DNA of 53,111 nucleotides, taken from NCBI GenBank assembly GCA_964551305.1, contig CAZKBT010000018.1, positions 1 to 53,111 of the forward strand. Reading direction: 5' to 3'. Below the pieces are notes generated by a model. That model was not told where the DNA came from. It made no database searches and worked only from the letters and a program-made list of their open reading frames with translations. Each line of letters begins with the position of its first letter. Within the stretch, counting starts at the first letter, position 1. Below, one piece after another: positions 27,328 through 34,784 of this stretch. This DNA is from JBAZDC01 sp041654595. GTDB lineage: Bacteria > Pseudomonadota > Gammaproteobacteria > Burkholderiales > Burkholderiaceae_B. Position numbers and translations under genes: made by a program.

Positions 27328-27365
27328 TATGGGCTTCGCGCTCGTAAAGAGGGCGAAAAGAATCA

Positions 27366-27456
27366 GGACAGGTGGCCGAGTGGTTGAAGGCGCACGCCTG
27401 GAAAGCGTGTATACGTGAATAGCGTATCGGGGGTTCGAATCCCCCTCTGTCCGCCA
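27366..27456 (+). tRNA. tRNA-Ser (GGA)
   Basis: A complete class II tRNA of 91 nt including an encoded CCA. The acceptor stem is GGACAGG with TCTGTCC; the anticodon stem CACGC/GCGTG encloses CTGGAAA with anticodon GGA (reads UCC/UCU); a long variable arm follows; the T arm has GGGGG-TTCGAAT-CCCCC. Discriminator G. Its 3' end is the attachment core of the integrated element that follows. Confidence 0.97.
27440..27456 (+). repeat. attL core in the tRNA-Ser 3' end
   Basis: TCCCCCTCTGTCCGCCA is the 3' end of the tRNA; 16 of its 17 bases recur in order at 34785-34800, where the T after CTCTG is missing. Integration downstream of it leaves the tRNA intact. Confidence 0.7.
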
Positions 27457-27489
27457 AGAATACGTTTACAACAGTAGACAACAGTATAG

Positions 27490-27508
27490 AAACCCGCATG
27501 TTTAAACG
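27490..27508. repeat. Left copy of the 19-bp terminal inverted repeat
   Basis: AAACCCGCATGTTTAAACG; its inverted partner at 34750-34768 matches at 17 of 19 positions. The left copy lies 34 bases inside attL and the right copy 17 bases inside attR. Confidence 0.65.
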
Positions 27509-27524
27509 CATTGCGGGTTTTTTT
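27490..27524 (+). terminator. Terminator after tRNA-Ser
   Basis: AAACCCGCA (27490-27498) pairs with TGCGGGTTT (27512-27520), followed by further Ts. The loop contains the palindrome GTTTAAAC. It lies on the element side of the attachment core, so the element supplies the tRNA's terminator. Confidence 0.8.
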
Positions 27525-27538
27525 GTGTCTACAGCCAT

Positions 27539-27619
27539 TGACGGTAGTTGATTGACATAGACGGTATGCTGACGGTACTTTAGACGGTATCTACCTACCG
27601 TCAAGAATAAATACCGTCA
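27539..27619. repeat. Left arm-type repeats (GACGGTA) before the integrase gene
   Basis: GACGGTA occurs as direct copies at 27540, 27560, 27571 and 27583, and inverted (TACCGTCA) at 27596-27603 and 27612-27619, the last touching the integrase start codon. The same motif recurs at the right end. Likely sites for the integrase N-terminal domain or AlpA, which would also let them control int expression. Confidence 0.65.
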
Positions 27620-28812
27620 TGAATCTATCTGATGTGGCAGTCCGCCAAGCCAAGCCAAAGGAAAAGCCGTACAAATTGGCCGACGGCACCGGCCTGTACC
27701 TGCTGGTCAATCAGGCGGGCAGGTATTGGCGTTATGACTATCGGTTTGGCGAAAAGCGTAAAACCATTTCCTACGGCGTCTATCCCGTCATGACGCTATC
27801 GGCGGCACGTGAGGCGCATATTGCGGCTAAACGGGAATTGAGCGAGGGCCGCGACCCAATGGCAGCCCGCAAAGCTGAAAAGCAGGCCGAAGCCATGACG
27901 TTTAAGGCGGTGGCTGAAAAATGGTTCAAGCACTGGAAGCCCAGTAAGACCGAAAAACACGCGGGGGAAGTCTGGCGGCGGCTGGAACTGGATATATTGC
28001 CTACGCTTGGCGACACGCCAGCCAATGACCTGACGGCGGCGCAAGTACGCGACTGCATTAAAGCCATCGAGAAGCGCGGCGCACTGGACATTGCCAAGCG
28101 CCAATTACAGAAGTGCAGCCAGATTATGCGGTATGCGGTGGCCCACGATCTAGCCGAGCGTAACCCGGTAGCCGACATACAGCCGTCTGACATTCTGCCC
28201 GCCAGAAAGAAGCGCAACTATTCCCGCATTGACGCCAAAGAGCTACCCCAGCTATTGCGCGACATGGACGCCTACGTAGGTGGCGAGCATACCCGGCTGG
28301 CACTGCAACTGATGGCGCTTACCTTTGTGCGCACCGGCGAATTGATCGGGGCGAGGTGGGGCGAATTTGATATGGATGCAGGCCGCTGGACTATTCCGGC
28401 TGAGCGCATGAAGATGCGTACCCCCCATATCGTGCCACTGAGCAAACAGGCGTTGGCGGTGCTGCAAAAGCTGCAAGCCCTATCCTTTGGCCGTGAGTTT
28501 GTCTTTCCAGCGGATACTGGCAAGCCTACCCACATGTCCAATAACACCATCCTGTATGCGCTGTACCGCATGGGTTACCGGGGGCGCATGACCGGGCACG
28601 GTTTCCGGGGCGTGGCGTCCACCATCCTGCATGAGCAGGGTTTTGCCCATGAGCATATCGAATTGCAGCTTGCGCACCAAGAGCGTGACGAGGTATCAGC
28701 GGCGTACAACCATGCCAGCTACTTGCCCCAGCGAACGAAGATGATGCAGGCGTGGGGCGACCACCTGGACGCATTGCGCGTTGAAAATGTGGTGGCGATG
28801 CGGCGGGCATAA
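27619..28812 (+). CDS. P4-type tyrosine recombinase (integrase)
   Basis: The 397-residue integrase moves the element in and out of tRNA-Ser. The N-terminal arm-binding domain (DUF4102-type, about 1-90) has L-A-D-G-T-G-L-Y-L-L-V, followed by a SAM-like core-binding domain (about 95-190). The catalytic domain has Arg238 (F-V-R-T-G-E-L), His327 and Arg330 (G-H-G-F-R-G), His353 (L-A-H-Q) and the nucleophile Tyr near 363 (A-A-Y-N-H-A). All catalytic residues are present. It starts 162 bases after the tRNA and reads away from it, as is usual for tRNA-targeting P4-type integrases. Confidence 0.96.
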   Translation: MNLSDVAVRQAKPKEKPYKLADGTGLYLLVNQAGRYWRYDYRFGEKRKTISYGVYPVMTLSAAREAHIAAKRELSEGRDPMAARKAEKQAEAMTFKAVAEKWFKHWKPSKTEKHAGEVWRRLELDILPTLGDTPANDLTAAQVRDCIKAIEKRGALDIAKRQLQKCSQIMRYAVAHDLAERNPVADIQPSDILPARKKRNYSRIDAKELPQLLRDMDAYVGGEHTRLALQLMALTFVRTGELIGARWGEFDMDAGRWTIPAERMKMRTPHIVPLSKQALAVLQKLQALSFGREFVFPADTGKPTHMSNNTILYALYRMGYRGRMTGHGFRGVASTILHEQGFAHEHIELQLAHQERDEVSAAYNHASYLPQRTKMMQAWGDHLDALRVENVVAMRRA

Positions 28813-28911
28813 TTTCTCTTACGCCAGCGCCTAGCCCGACGGGGCGAAAAGCCGCAAGCCCAGCGGCCTGATGCTGGCACCTAATTCTTTGGGCAGTGCT
28901 GAGGCGGCGCT

Positions 28912-29487
28912 ATGGCGACAAAAAAGGTTCAAGGTCTGCATTTCCAAAGTGAGGAAAAACGCAAACCCAAAATACTCGCAGCGGCGCTTCTGGACGATGG
29001 CAGTCTGCATGACCTGGTAAAAAGGGATGTTGAAGAGGATTACGACAAGCTGCTATTGCTCTGCAAGCAGTACGGGATTGAGCGGGGCGAATCCATGTTC
29101 GTTCAATTGTCGCTGGCGCTGGCGCGTGAAATCTATCCAGAACCCAAGAAACGCGGACGCAAGTCAAAGTGGACGGATTTAAAAAAAGGGGCGCTGGTGG
29201 TAGAGGTTGAGCGCCTGGTAAATGCCGATGACCCCGCGCATGGGGTGGAATGGGCGTGTCGGCAGCTTGCCAAGCGCGAGCCTTGGGCGTCGTTCCTTGA
29301 GGCGAAAGAGGGCAGTGGCCTTGGCTCTGATCCCGCCGAAGCCTTGCGACAGATTTACTTCAAATTTCGTAATGACAAATGGGCGACCGTTTCCCGTGAT
29401 GCATTCAAACAGTACGAAGCCGAAGGCGCTATCACGATATGGGAAGAACAGGTTAGCCACTTCGTGAAAAATTCCTACCTGAAATAA
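28912..29487 (+). CDS. Unknown protein of the element (191 residues)
   Basis: I do not recognise a family. The protein is charged and probably soluble: a basic N-terminus (K-K-V-Q-G-L-H-F), a helical middle (L-L-L-L-C-K-Q-Y-G-I-E-R-G-E-S), a basic patch K-K-R-G-R-K-S-K-W-T-D that could touch nucleic acid, and a second helical part to the end. It sits between integrase and the AlpA-like gene, a position often held by cargo in such elements. The 99 bases before it hold GCCAGC (28823-28828) and GCTGGC (28873-28878) that could close a structured leader; no promoter is obvious. Confidence 0.7.
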   Translation: MATKKVQGLHFQSEEKRKPKILAAALLDDGSLHDLVKRDVEEDYDKLLLLCKQYGIERGESMFVQLSLALAREIYPEPKKRGRKSKWTDLKKGALVVEVERLVNADDPAHGVEWACRQLAKREPWASFLEAKEGSGLGSDPAEALRQIYFKFRNDKWATVSRDAFKQYEAEGAITIWEEQVSHFVKNSYLK

Positions 29488-29582
29488 ATCACGACTGATT
29501 AAATGGTATTAGCGTGAATTAATTCTGAAAAATATTTATCACACAAACAATCAGGCCATGTTCATTCCCATAGGGGTACAGC
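29488..29582 (+). promoter_or_regulatory. AT-rich control region before the AlpA-like gene
   Basis: This 95-base stretch is much richer in A and T than its surroundings (for example AATATTTATCACAC), as expected of a promoter that starts the replication module. No single -35/-10 pair stands out. AGGGG lies just before the ATG at 29583. Confidence 0.45.
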
Positions 29583-29804
29583 ATGGCACATCAAGCCACA
29601 CAAGCCGATGACCGGCTAATCACTGATAAAGAAGTAGCTCACTTGCTGGGCGCTTCGCGTTCCTGGCCTTGGAAGCTGGCGCAAGCCGGTAAGTTTCCCG
29701 CCCCCATTAAGCTATCTTCACGCTGCACACGCTGGCGGCTATCCGCAGTCCGCGAATGGATGGCCGACCCGCAAGCATGGCAAGCGGCCAACGTGGAGGG
29801 CTAA
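29583..29804 (+). CDS. AlpA-family transcriptional regulator / excisionase-like
   Basis: The 73-residue protein is a single MerR-like helix-turn-helix: I-T-D-K-E-V-A-H-L-L-G-A-S-R-S-W-P-W-K-L, then A-G-K-F-P-A-P-I-K-L and a Trp-Arg-L-S-A-V-R-E-W tail. This is the AlpA/Vis pattern of P4-like elements, where the protein controls int expression and helps excision. Likely targets are the arm-type repeats at the ends or the promoter upstream of the gene. Confidence 0.88.
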   Translation: MAHQATQADDRLITDKEVAHLLGASRSWPWKLAQAGKFPAPIKLSSRCTRWRLSAVREWMADPQAWQAANVEG

Positions 29805-29806
29805 CC

Positions 29807-30100
29807 ATGCAGAAACAAAAAAGCCCCCCGAAGGGAGCCTACGCTGGGCGGCGTGGTTTCAATTTTAAGAGCACAGCAACGGCGGCGCAACATGCCCGCA
29901 TATTGACCCTGCTGGCTATCCGCCCCCACAACACCGAAGAACTGCGGCAGGCTGGCGTGTATCAGGTATCGGCGCGCATTAAAGAGTTGCGCCAAATGGT
30001 GCACCAAATCAAGACCGACCGCATAAGCCTATGGGATAGAGATGGCTTCGAGCATCGCGGCGTGGCCCTGTATTCACTGCAAGGGGGCGGCCATGATTAA
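29807..30100 (+). CDS. Small winged-helix-like DNA-binding protein
   Basis: The 97-residue protein starts at the ATG at 29807 after GGAGGG. From residue 23 it reads A-Q-H-A-R-I-L-T-L-L, T-E-E-L-R-Q-A-G-V-Y-Q-V-S-A-R-I-K-E-L-R and I-K-T-D-R-I, a winged-helix layout common in phages and islands. It may regulate the module or assist replication. Its stop overlaps the start of the Toprim gene by 8 bases, implying coupled translation. Confidence 0.7.
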   Translation: MQKQKSPPKGAYAGRRGFNFKSTATAAQHARILTLLAIRPHNTEELRQAGVYQVSARIKELRQMVHQIKTDRISLWDRDGFEHRGVALYSLQGGGHD

Positions 30101-31040
30101 AGACCTGCACCTACTCGAAAGCGCCTTACGTGCTGGTGGCCTAATCCCTGACACCATCACGGCGGGCAGCCTACAACGCTGCAAGGCGGAAGGCGACAAG
30201 GGCACCAAGCGCAGCGGGGCATACCGCTTGTTTGATGATGAAATCCCCACATGCATATGGTGGAACTGGAAAACATCGGCCATGGGGGTTTGGGTATCGG
30301 ACGAGCGCCCCCTGTCTGACGCTGACCGAAACCGGCACCGGCAGCTTATGGAGCAGGCCAAGCGGGAGCGCCAGCAAGCGCAGATAGCGCAATGGGCCGA
30401 CAACCGCCAGTACCTTACCCGGCTTTGGGATAGCGCCAAGCCCATGACGGCCTCTTGTCCTGCTGGCATCTATCTGGAACGGCGCGGCCTTGTGGTTCCC
30501 CATTCCGAGGCACTGCGATTTATGCCTAGGCTGGAATATTGGGATAACGGTCTGGTTGGTACTTTCCCGGCTATGTTGGCGGCAGTAACCGATAGTGAGG
30601 GGGCGCTGGTTAACGTGCATCGTACCTACCTGACCCCCGAAGGCAATAAGGCCAACGTGCCTACGGTCAAAAAGCTGTGTAAATCTGCTGGGCCGATGGC
30701 GGGGGCGTCTATCAAGATCGGGCAGCCAGCGGCGCGGCCTGATGGGCGGCTGGGGCTGGGCGTGGCCGAAGGGATAGAAACGGCCATTGCGGCAACCATC
30801 CTAGGCGGCGTGCCTGTCTGGCCTTGCGTATCAGCGCACGGCCTAGCGTCATTTGAACCGCCCTCTGGCGTGCATCACTTGTATATCTTTGCCGACAACG
30901 ACGAAAGCCAAACCGGCCAAAAGGCAGCCGCCGACCTGGGCAACCGGGCGGCGCGTATGGGCTTAACGGCGCGGATACTAACACCTGATGCGGTCGGCGA
31001 TTGGAACGACGAATTGATTGCACGGGGGGCGGCGGTATGA
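30093..31040 (+). CDS. Toprim-domain primase-like protein
   Basis: The 315-residue protein ends in a Toprim domain: G-V-A-E-G-I-E-T-A-I-A-A-T-I-L (catalytic Glu, about 224-238) and Y-I-F-A-D-N-D-E-S (Asp-x-Asp, about 264-272). Before it are a basic helical linker (about 85-110) and a segment with Y-L-E-R-R-G-L. The N-terminal part (about 1-80, with W-W-N-W-K-T) has no clear zinc finger. Such proteins act with the neighbouring DUF927 ATPase as a split version of the primase-helicase found in P4 alpha. Its last bases overlap the next small ORF in an ATGA. Confidence 0.88.
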   Translation: MIKDLHLLESALRAGGLIPDTITAGSLQRCKAEGDKGTKRSGAYRLFDDEIPTCIWWNWKTSAMGVWVSDERPLSDADRNRHRQLMEQAKRERQQAQIAQWADNRQYLTRLWDSAKPMTASCPAGIYLERRGLVVPHSEALRFMPRLEYWDNGLVGTFPAMLAAVTDSEGALVNVHRTYLTPEGNKANVPTVKKLCKSAGPMAGASIKIGQPAARPDGRLGLGVAEGIETAIAATILGGVPVWPCVSAHGLASFEPPSGVHHLYIFADNDESQTGQKAAADLGNRAARMGLTARILTPDAVGDWNDELIARGAAV

Positions 31041-31123
31041 CTGCAATAGTAATTGCTCTGTTTCACGCCTTGGCGCGGCTGCATCATCACATGGGGCGTT
31101 GGCTCAATAGGGGGCGTTCATGA
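31037..31123 (+). CDS. 28-residue ORF coupled to both neighbours
   Basis: ATG at 31037 overlaps the Toprim stop (ATGA), and its TGA overlaps the ATG of the DUF927 gene (ATGA at 31120). The peptide begins M-T-A-I-V-I-A-L-F-H-A-L-A and ends in a basic tail, R-W-L-N-R-G-R-S. Overlaps at both ends suggest it is translated, if only to carry ribosomes from one gene to the next. A short hydrophobic helix is possible. Confidence 0.5.
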   Translation: MTAIVIALFHALARLHHHMGRWLNRGRS

Positions 31124-32889
31124 GCGAAGCGCAAGTAATCGAGCTGGACGTAGACGACGCGGCCAAGCCAATAGATCCATTTCCGGCGGAAGATGAGCGC
31201 CCATGCTGGCGCTGTTATGACGACTGGATAGACCGCAACGGCAAGAAGCTCAAACCCGGCGTCTACTACCACGGCGTTAAAGAAAATGCTGATTCGCCCC
31301 CGACTATTACCGACGACTGGCACTGTGGCCCCCTGCATGTGGTGGCGCTAACTGCGAATCAGGAAGATGGCGACCATGGCCGACTGCTGAAATATCGAAA
31401 CGTTAACGGCAACTGGAAACGCTGGGCCATGCCTATGCAAATGCTGGCGGGCGATGGTGTGGAAGTGCTTGGCGTGCTGATGGCCGAAGGGCTGGCAATA
31501 GACCGGAAGCGCAAGGCGCGACTTCTGGACTACATCAATGCGCAACTTCCCAAACAGCGCCTACGGGCCGCCAGTACAACCGGCTGGCATGGCGATGTAT
31601 TTGTTCTACCTGACGCGATCTTTGGCGGGGATGATATTTGGTATCAGGCCACGGAGCGTACCGCACCCTACGGCTTGGCCGGAACGCTGGAAGGATGGCA
31701 AGCTGATGTAGCGGCGCGAGCGGTAGGCAATCCCATGCTGACGCTTGGCATATCGGCGGCGCTTGCGGGCGTCTTGCTGGAAAAGCTCAATATCGACGGC
31801 GGCGGGCTGCACCTGTTTGGCGATTCGAGCGCAGGCAAGACAACTATTCTTATGGCGGCCATATCGGTATGGGGCGGGCCAGCGTTTCGACGCACATGGC
31901 GCACCACAAGCAACGGCCTGGAAGGCGCGGCCAAGATGCACTCCGGCACCATGCTTGCTTTGGATGAGGTGGGCGAGGTCAACCCCAAAGACCTGTACGA
32001 ATCGGCCTATGCTCTGGTCAACGGACACGGCAAGACACGCGCCAATGTAAGAGGCGAGGCACGGCAGGTTTCACGGTGGCGAGTGTTTGTTCTGTCTACG
32101 GGCGAGGTAACCATTGCATCGAGGATGGCGGCGGGTGGCTTCGAGGCCAAAGCAGGCCAAGCCTTACGGCTGCTGGACGTACCCATTACCGGCACCTACG
32201 GCGCATGGGATGAACTGCATGGCCTTGCATCGGGGGCGGGCCTGTCTGACGCCATACGCGACGGCGCAACCCAGCACTACGGCCATGCGGGGCGGGCCTT
32301 TGTCGAAGTGCTGGTAAAGCACTTTGCCGAAGGGCTGGAACTATCCGGCAAGCTGGAAGCGATCATCAATAAGTTTGGTGCAGCCGATGGGCAAGAAACA
32401 CGGGGGGCGCGAGTCTTTGCCTTGTGTGCCCTGGCGGGCGAGTTGGCAACGGGGGCGGGTATCGTGCCCTGGCAGCCGGGGCAGGCCGCCAATGCAGCGA
32501 TGGAGGCGTTTACCTTATGGCGCGATCAACGGGCGACGGGCGGGCGTAACGCCGAGGACGTGGCGATACTACGGGCGGTCAATGACTTTATCGACAAGCA
32601 TGGGGATAGCCGGTTTTCCAGCCTGGACGACCACAGCACGCCAACTGTGCGAGATCGGGCCGGATATTGGAAAGACAACGGAACCGGCAGGCTGTACCTG
32701 TTCAACTCGAACGGCTTGAAGGAATCGACACGCGGGTACGACCTGGGCCGGGTGCTGTCTGCACTGGATGCGGCGGGCGCGATTGCTGACCGGGAGTATG
32801 GCAAGCGGTCAAAGAAGGTAAGGGAGCCTGGCGGGCGTCCTGTTTCCCTGTACCACATAGACGCGGAAAAGCTGACGGAGGGCCAGTAA
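31120..32889 (+). CDS. DUF927-domain helicase-like ATPase
   Basis: This 589-residue protein has a DUF927 core: an N-terminal part with H-V-V-A-L-T and G-W-H-G-D-V-F-V-L-P, a Walker A F-G-D-S-S-A-G-K-T-T (234-242), W-R-T-T-S-N-G-L-E, and a Walker B M-L-A-L-D-E-V-G (278-285). The C-terminal 130 residues look like a winged-helix region. DUF927 proteins are replication helicases of integrative elements. It lies directly upstream of the iteron array that may be its binding site. Stop and next start overlap as TAATG. Confidence 0.9.
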   Translation: MSEAQVIELDVDDAAKPIDPFPAEDERPCWRCYDDWIDRNGKKLKPGVYYHGVKENADSPPTITDDWHCGPLHVVALTANQEDGDHGRLLKYRNVNGNWKRWAMPMQMLAGDGVEVLGVLMAEGLAIDRKRKARLLDYINAQLPKQRLRAASTTGWHGDVFVLPDAIFGGDDIWYQATERTAPYGLAGTLEGWQADVAARAVGNPMLTLGISAALAGVLLEKLNIDGGGLHLFGDSSAGKTTILMAAISVWGGPAFRRTWRTTSNGLEGAAKMHSGTMLALDEVGEVNPKDLYESAYALVNGHGKTRANVRGEARQVSRWRVFVLSTGEVTIASRMAAGGFEAKAGQALRLLDVPITGTYGAWDELHGLASGAGLSDAIRDGATQHYGHAGRAFVEVLVKHFAEGLELSGKLEAIINKFGAADGQETRGARVFALCALAGELATGAGIVPWQPGQAANAAMEAFTLWRDQRATGGRNAEDVAILRAVNDFIDKHGDSRFSSLDDHSTPTVRDRAGYWKDNGTGRLYLFNSNGLKESTRGYDLGRVLSALDAAGAIADREYGKRSKKVREPGGRPVSLYHIDAEKLTEGQ

Positions 32890-33179
32890 TGCTAGATGGC
32901 TACCCGTTTTATTCCGGGGAACACAGGGAACGCGGGGAACATCGTTTGTTCATGCGGGTTACGGGCGTTCCCTCACCCTGTTATGTCGGGGGAACAGAGG
33001 GAACAGAAAGCCGATTTGTTCCCTCTGTTCCCTCTGTTCTCTGGCATGGGGGAACAGCGGAAAGCCTTTGTTCATGCGGTTGTTCCCCCTGTTCCCCCTG
33101 TTCCCTCACGAAAACAAGGGGTGGGGCAAGCGAAACGAGAAAAACGGGGCGGGAAGTCAAAAGCCGGGGGCGGCCATGA
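32889..33179 (+). CDS. Doubtful ORF over the iteron array
   Basis: A 96-codon frame starts at 32889 (TAATG overlap with the DUF927 stop) and ends at 33179 (ATGA overlap with the next gene), so both ends look coupled. Its product is low complexity because the DNA beneath is a 9-bp-periodic repeat array. A second frame, 32896-33183, is also open for 95 codons and gives a G-N-T-G-N-A-G-N stretch; it overlaps the next start by 8 bases. A repeat period divisible by three keeps frames open, so either, both or neither may be real. Confidence 0.35.
   Translation: MLDGYPFYSGEHRERGEHRLFMRVTGVPSPCYVGGTEGTESRFVPSVPSVLWHGGTAESLCSCGCSPCSPCSLTKTRGGASETRKTGREVKSRGRP
32917..33105. repeat. Iteron array, candidate replication origin
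   Basis: GGGAAC occurs at 32917, 32926, 32935, 32990, 32999 and 33050; its complement GTTCCC at 32967, 33018, 33027, 33082, 33091 and 33100, with a variant GTTCTC at 33036. Within clusters the copies are exactly 9 bp apart. GGGAACAGAGGGAACA (32990-33005) and TGTTCCCTCTGTTCCC (33017-33032) form a perfect 16-bp inverted repeat with an 11-base loop. A 13-bp direct repeat TTTGTTCATGCGG lies at 32945 and 33067. Iterons beside primase/helicase genes are typical of origins; the phage P4 origin uses similar short GAACA-type repeats. Confidence 0.7.
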
Positions 33180-33550
33180 GTGAGGCGGATATTCTGGCGG
33201 CGCTGGATGGCTGGTTGGGTGATGCGGAAGCGCTATCAATGGTTACCAAGCTGGTTACCACGGAAACCGCCCCCGTTGCGACAACTGACGCCAAGGTTTC
33301 GCGCAACGATTCACGCACTAATTTCACGCAGGCGCTCATGGCAAAAGGCATACCGGCACAGTCCGCCGATATGCTGGCACGTAGCCTAATGCAGCGTGAC
33401 CGCCAGCTAGACGACCGGCGAAGCTGTGCAGAGTGCATGAGCTTTCATGCTGGCACTTGCCTACAGCGCATAACCCCCATTGGCGAGACAACCATACATA
33501 CCTTGCACCGATGCAGGGGATTTGAACTGAGCGAGGTACTACATGATTGA
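33176..33550 (+). CDS. Unknown protein with C-terminal Cys cluster
   Basis: The 124-residue protein starts at the ATG at 33176; the longer frame from 33068 runs into the repeat array and was not used. The first half is helical with a Ser/Thr linker. The C-terminus has C-A-E-C-M-S-F-H-A-G-T-C and H-R-C-R-G-F, a likely zinc site. Similar small Cys-rich proteins accompany replication genes in integrative elements, but I cannot assign a role. Its stop overlaps the SSB-like start by 8 bases. Confidence 0.62.
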   Translation: MSEADILAALDGWLGDAEALSMVTKLVTTETAPVATTDAKVSRNDSRTNFTQALMAKGIPAQSADMLARSLMQRDRQLDDRRSCAECMSFHAGTCLQRITPIGETTIHTLHRCRGFELSEVLHD

Positions 33551-33881
33551 CGCATTGATAGCAGGCAAGCTCTACGGCAGCCCAAAGCAAGGCACCGGCA
33601 AGAACGGTAACACCTACACCACGGCCAAGGTCAAAGCGGCGTCTGGCAGTGGTGAAACGCTTTTGTGTAGCGTGATTGCGTTTGACGATAAGGCACAAGC
33701 GGTGCTACTGGCCTTGGATGATGGCGATAGCGTGGCACTTTCTGGAAGCCTTACGCCAAAGGTGTTTCAAGCCAAAAATGAGGAGTACCGCGCTGGCCTG
33801 GATATGGTGGCCCATGCTGTGCTGACGGCGTATCACGTTAAACGTAAAAGGGCGGCGGTAAGCGGTGAAAATGCGGATTAA
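33543..33881 (+). CDS. Single-stranded DNA-binding (OB-fold) protein
   Basis: The 112-residue protein has the strand pattern of a minimal phage-type SSB: A-L-I-A-G-K-L-Y-G-S-P-K near the start, G-N-T-Y-T-T-A-K-V-K, V-I-A-F-D-D-K-A and G-D-S-V-A-L-S-G-S-L-T-P. It lacks the acidic C-terminal tip of chromosomal SSB, although it ends G-E-N-A-D. It would protect single strands made by the element's primase/helicase pair. Confidence 0.75.
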   Translation: MIDALIAGKLYGSPKQGTGKNGNTYTTAKVKAASGSGETLLCSVIAFDDKAQAVLLALDDGDSVALSGSLTPKVFQAKNEEYRAGLDMVAHAVLTAYHVKRKRAAVSGENAD

Positions 33882-33984
33882 TTCAAATAGCCTTGTAAGC
33901 CAATGCTCATGCGGGTTTTGGGGCTTTTGCTGGGTTTTCAGTAGTGTATTTTGCTTGATGTTTTCGTATTCTGTGGGGGATTGA

Positions 33985-34575
33985 ATGGGCAAGGGAGGAT
34001 ACAGACTAGGCGCGGGGCGACCGGCACAGCATCGTAAAACGTCCAATTTCCGGCATATGGACGTGCGGCGGCTACAGCGTGAGGATTGCTTAAAAGAGGG
34101 CATGGCCTACAACTGGCTATGGAAAGACGTCACCGGCAAAGAGGTAGCATCAATCGGCGTGAGAGTAGAGGCCGATGGTGTCCGCTTCACGTATCAGATA
34201 ACGGGCGAGCATCACGTTAACGAATTGGTACGGCTAGCCACGACGGCCTGCAACTACGGCGGGGGGCGCATGTGGTTTGTATGCCCATACTGTGCACGGC
34301 GCTGTGCCCTGGTCTATATCGGCAGGCAGGTAGCTTGCCGAAAGTGCCTGAAGCTCAAATACCCCAGCCAATCCGATGATGAGACGAATGCAAGTTGGCG
34401 CAGGCAACGCAAGTTAGAGGCAAAGCTGGGCGGCGCGGTTTACTGGCGAAAACCCAAGGGAATGCACCAAACCACGTTTCAGCGTATCAGGGAGGAAATC
34501 ATTGAGGAAGAATCACAACGCGAGGCGTTGCTGGTGGCGGGGTGGCGGCGTATGTTCGGAAACGAGCATTTTTAG
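33985..34575 (+). CDS. Zinc-ribbon protein of unknown function (last gene of the element)
   Basis: The 196-residue protein begins G-K-G-G-Y-R-L-G-A-G-R-P, a glycine/basic start seen in phage terminase-small-subunit-like and island proteins. The middle has a zinc ribbon, C-P-Y-C (x10+) C-R-K-C (about 92-117), and the C-terminal third is a charged helix. It is separated from the SSB gene by 103 bases, so it has its own promoter and may be cargo. I do not recognise a function. Confidence 0.7.
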   Translation: MGKGGYRLGAGRPAQHRKTSNFRHMDVRRLQREDCLKEGMAYNWLWKDVTGKEVASIGVRVEADGVRFTYQITGEHHVNELVRLATTACNYGGGRMWFVCPYCARRCALVYIGRQVACRKCLKLKYPSQSDDETNASWRRQRKLEAKLGGAVYWRKPKGMHQTTFQRIREEIIEEESQREALLVAGWRRMFGNEHF

Positions 34576-34696
34576 TGCGCAGGTACGCATACGGTACGCA
34601 GGGAAACAGCCCCCGTTGCATTGGCGCAACTCTCTAAAACAGAAAACCGCAGCGGCATTTACCTTTACCCAGCCTATACCGAATCGCCCCCAGCGA

Positions 34697-34724
34697 TGAC
34701 GGTTTGACGGTATTTTTGACGGTA
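34697..34724. repeat. Right arm-type repeats
   Basis: TGACGGT occurs three times (34697, 34705 and 34717), matching the GACGGTA repeats at the left end. The 120 bases between the last gene and this point hold no gene. Confidence 0.65.
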
Positions 34725-34749
34725 TGCGTGATTTTTGGTTTTCGCAAAT

Positions 34750-34768
34750 CGTTTATCCATGCGGGTTT
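34750..34768. repeat. Right copy of the 19-bp terminal inverted repeat
   Basis: CGTTTATCCATGCGGGTTT is the inverted partner of 27490-27508 (17 of 19 positions). Confidence 0.65.
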
Positions 34769-34784
34769 AAGTCTTCGATGTGAC

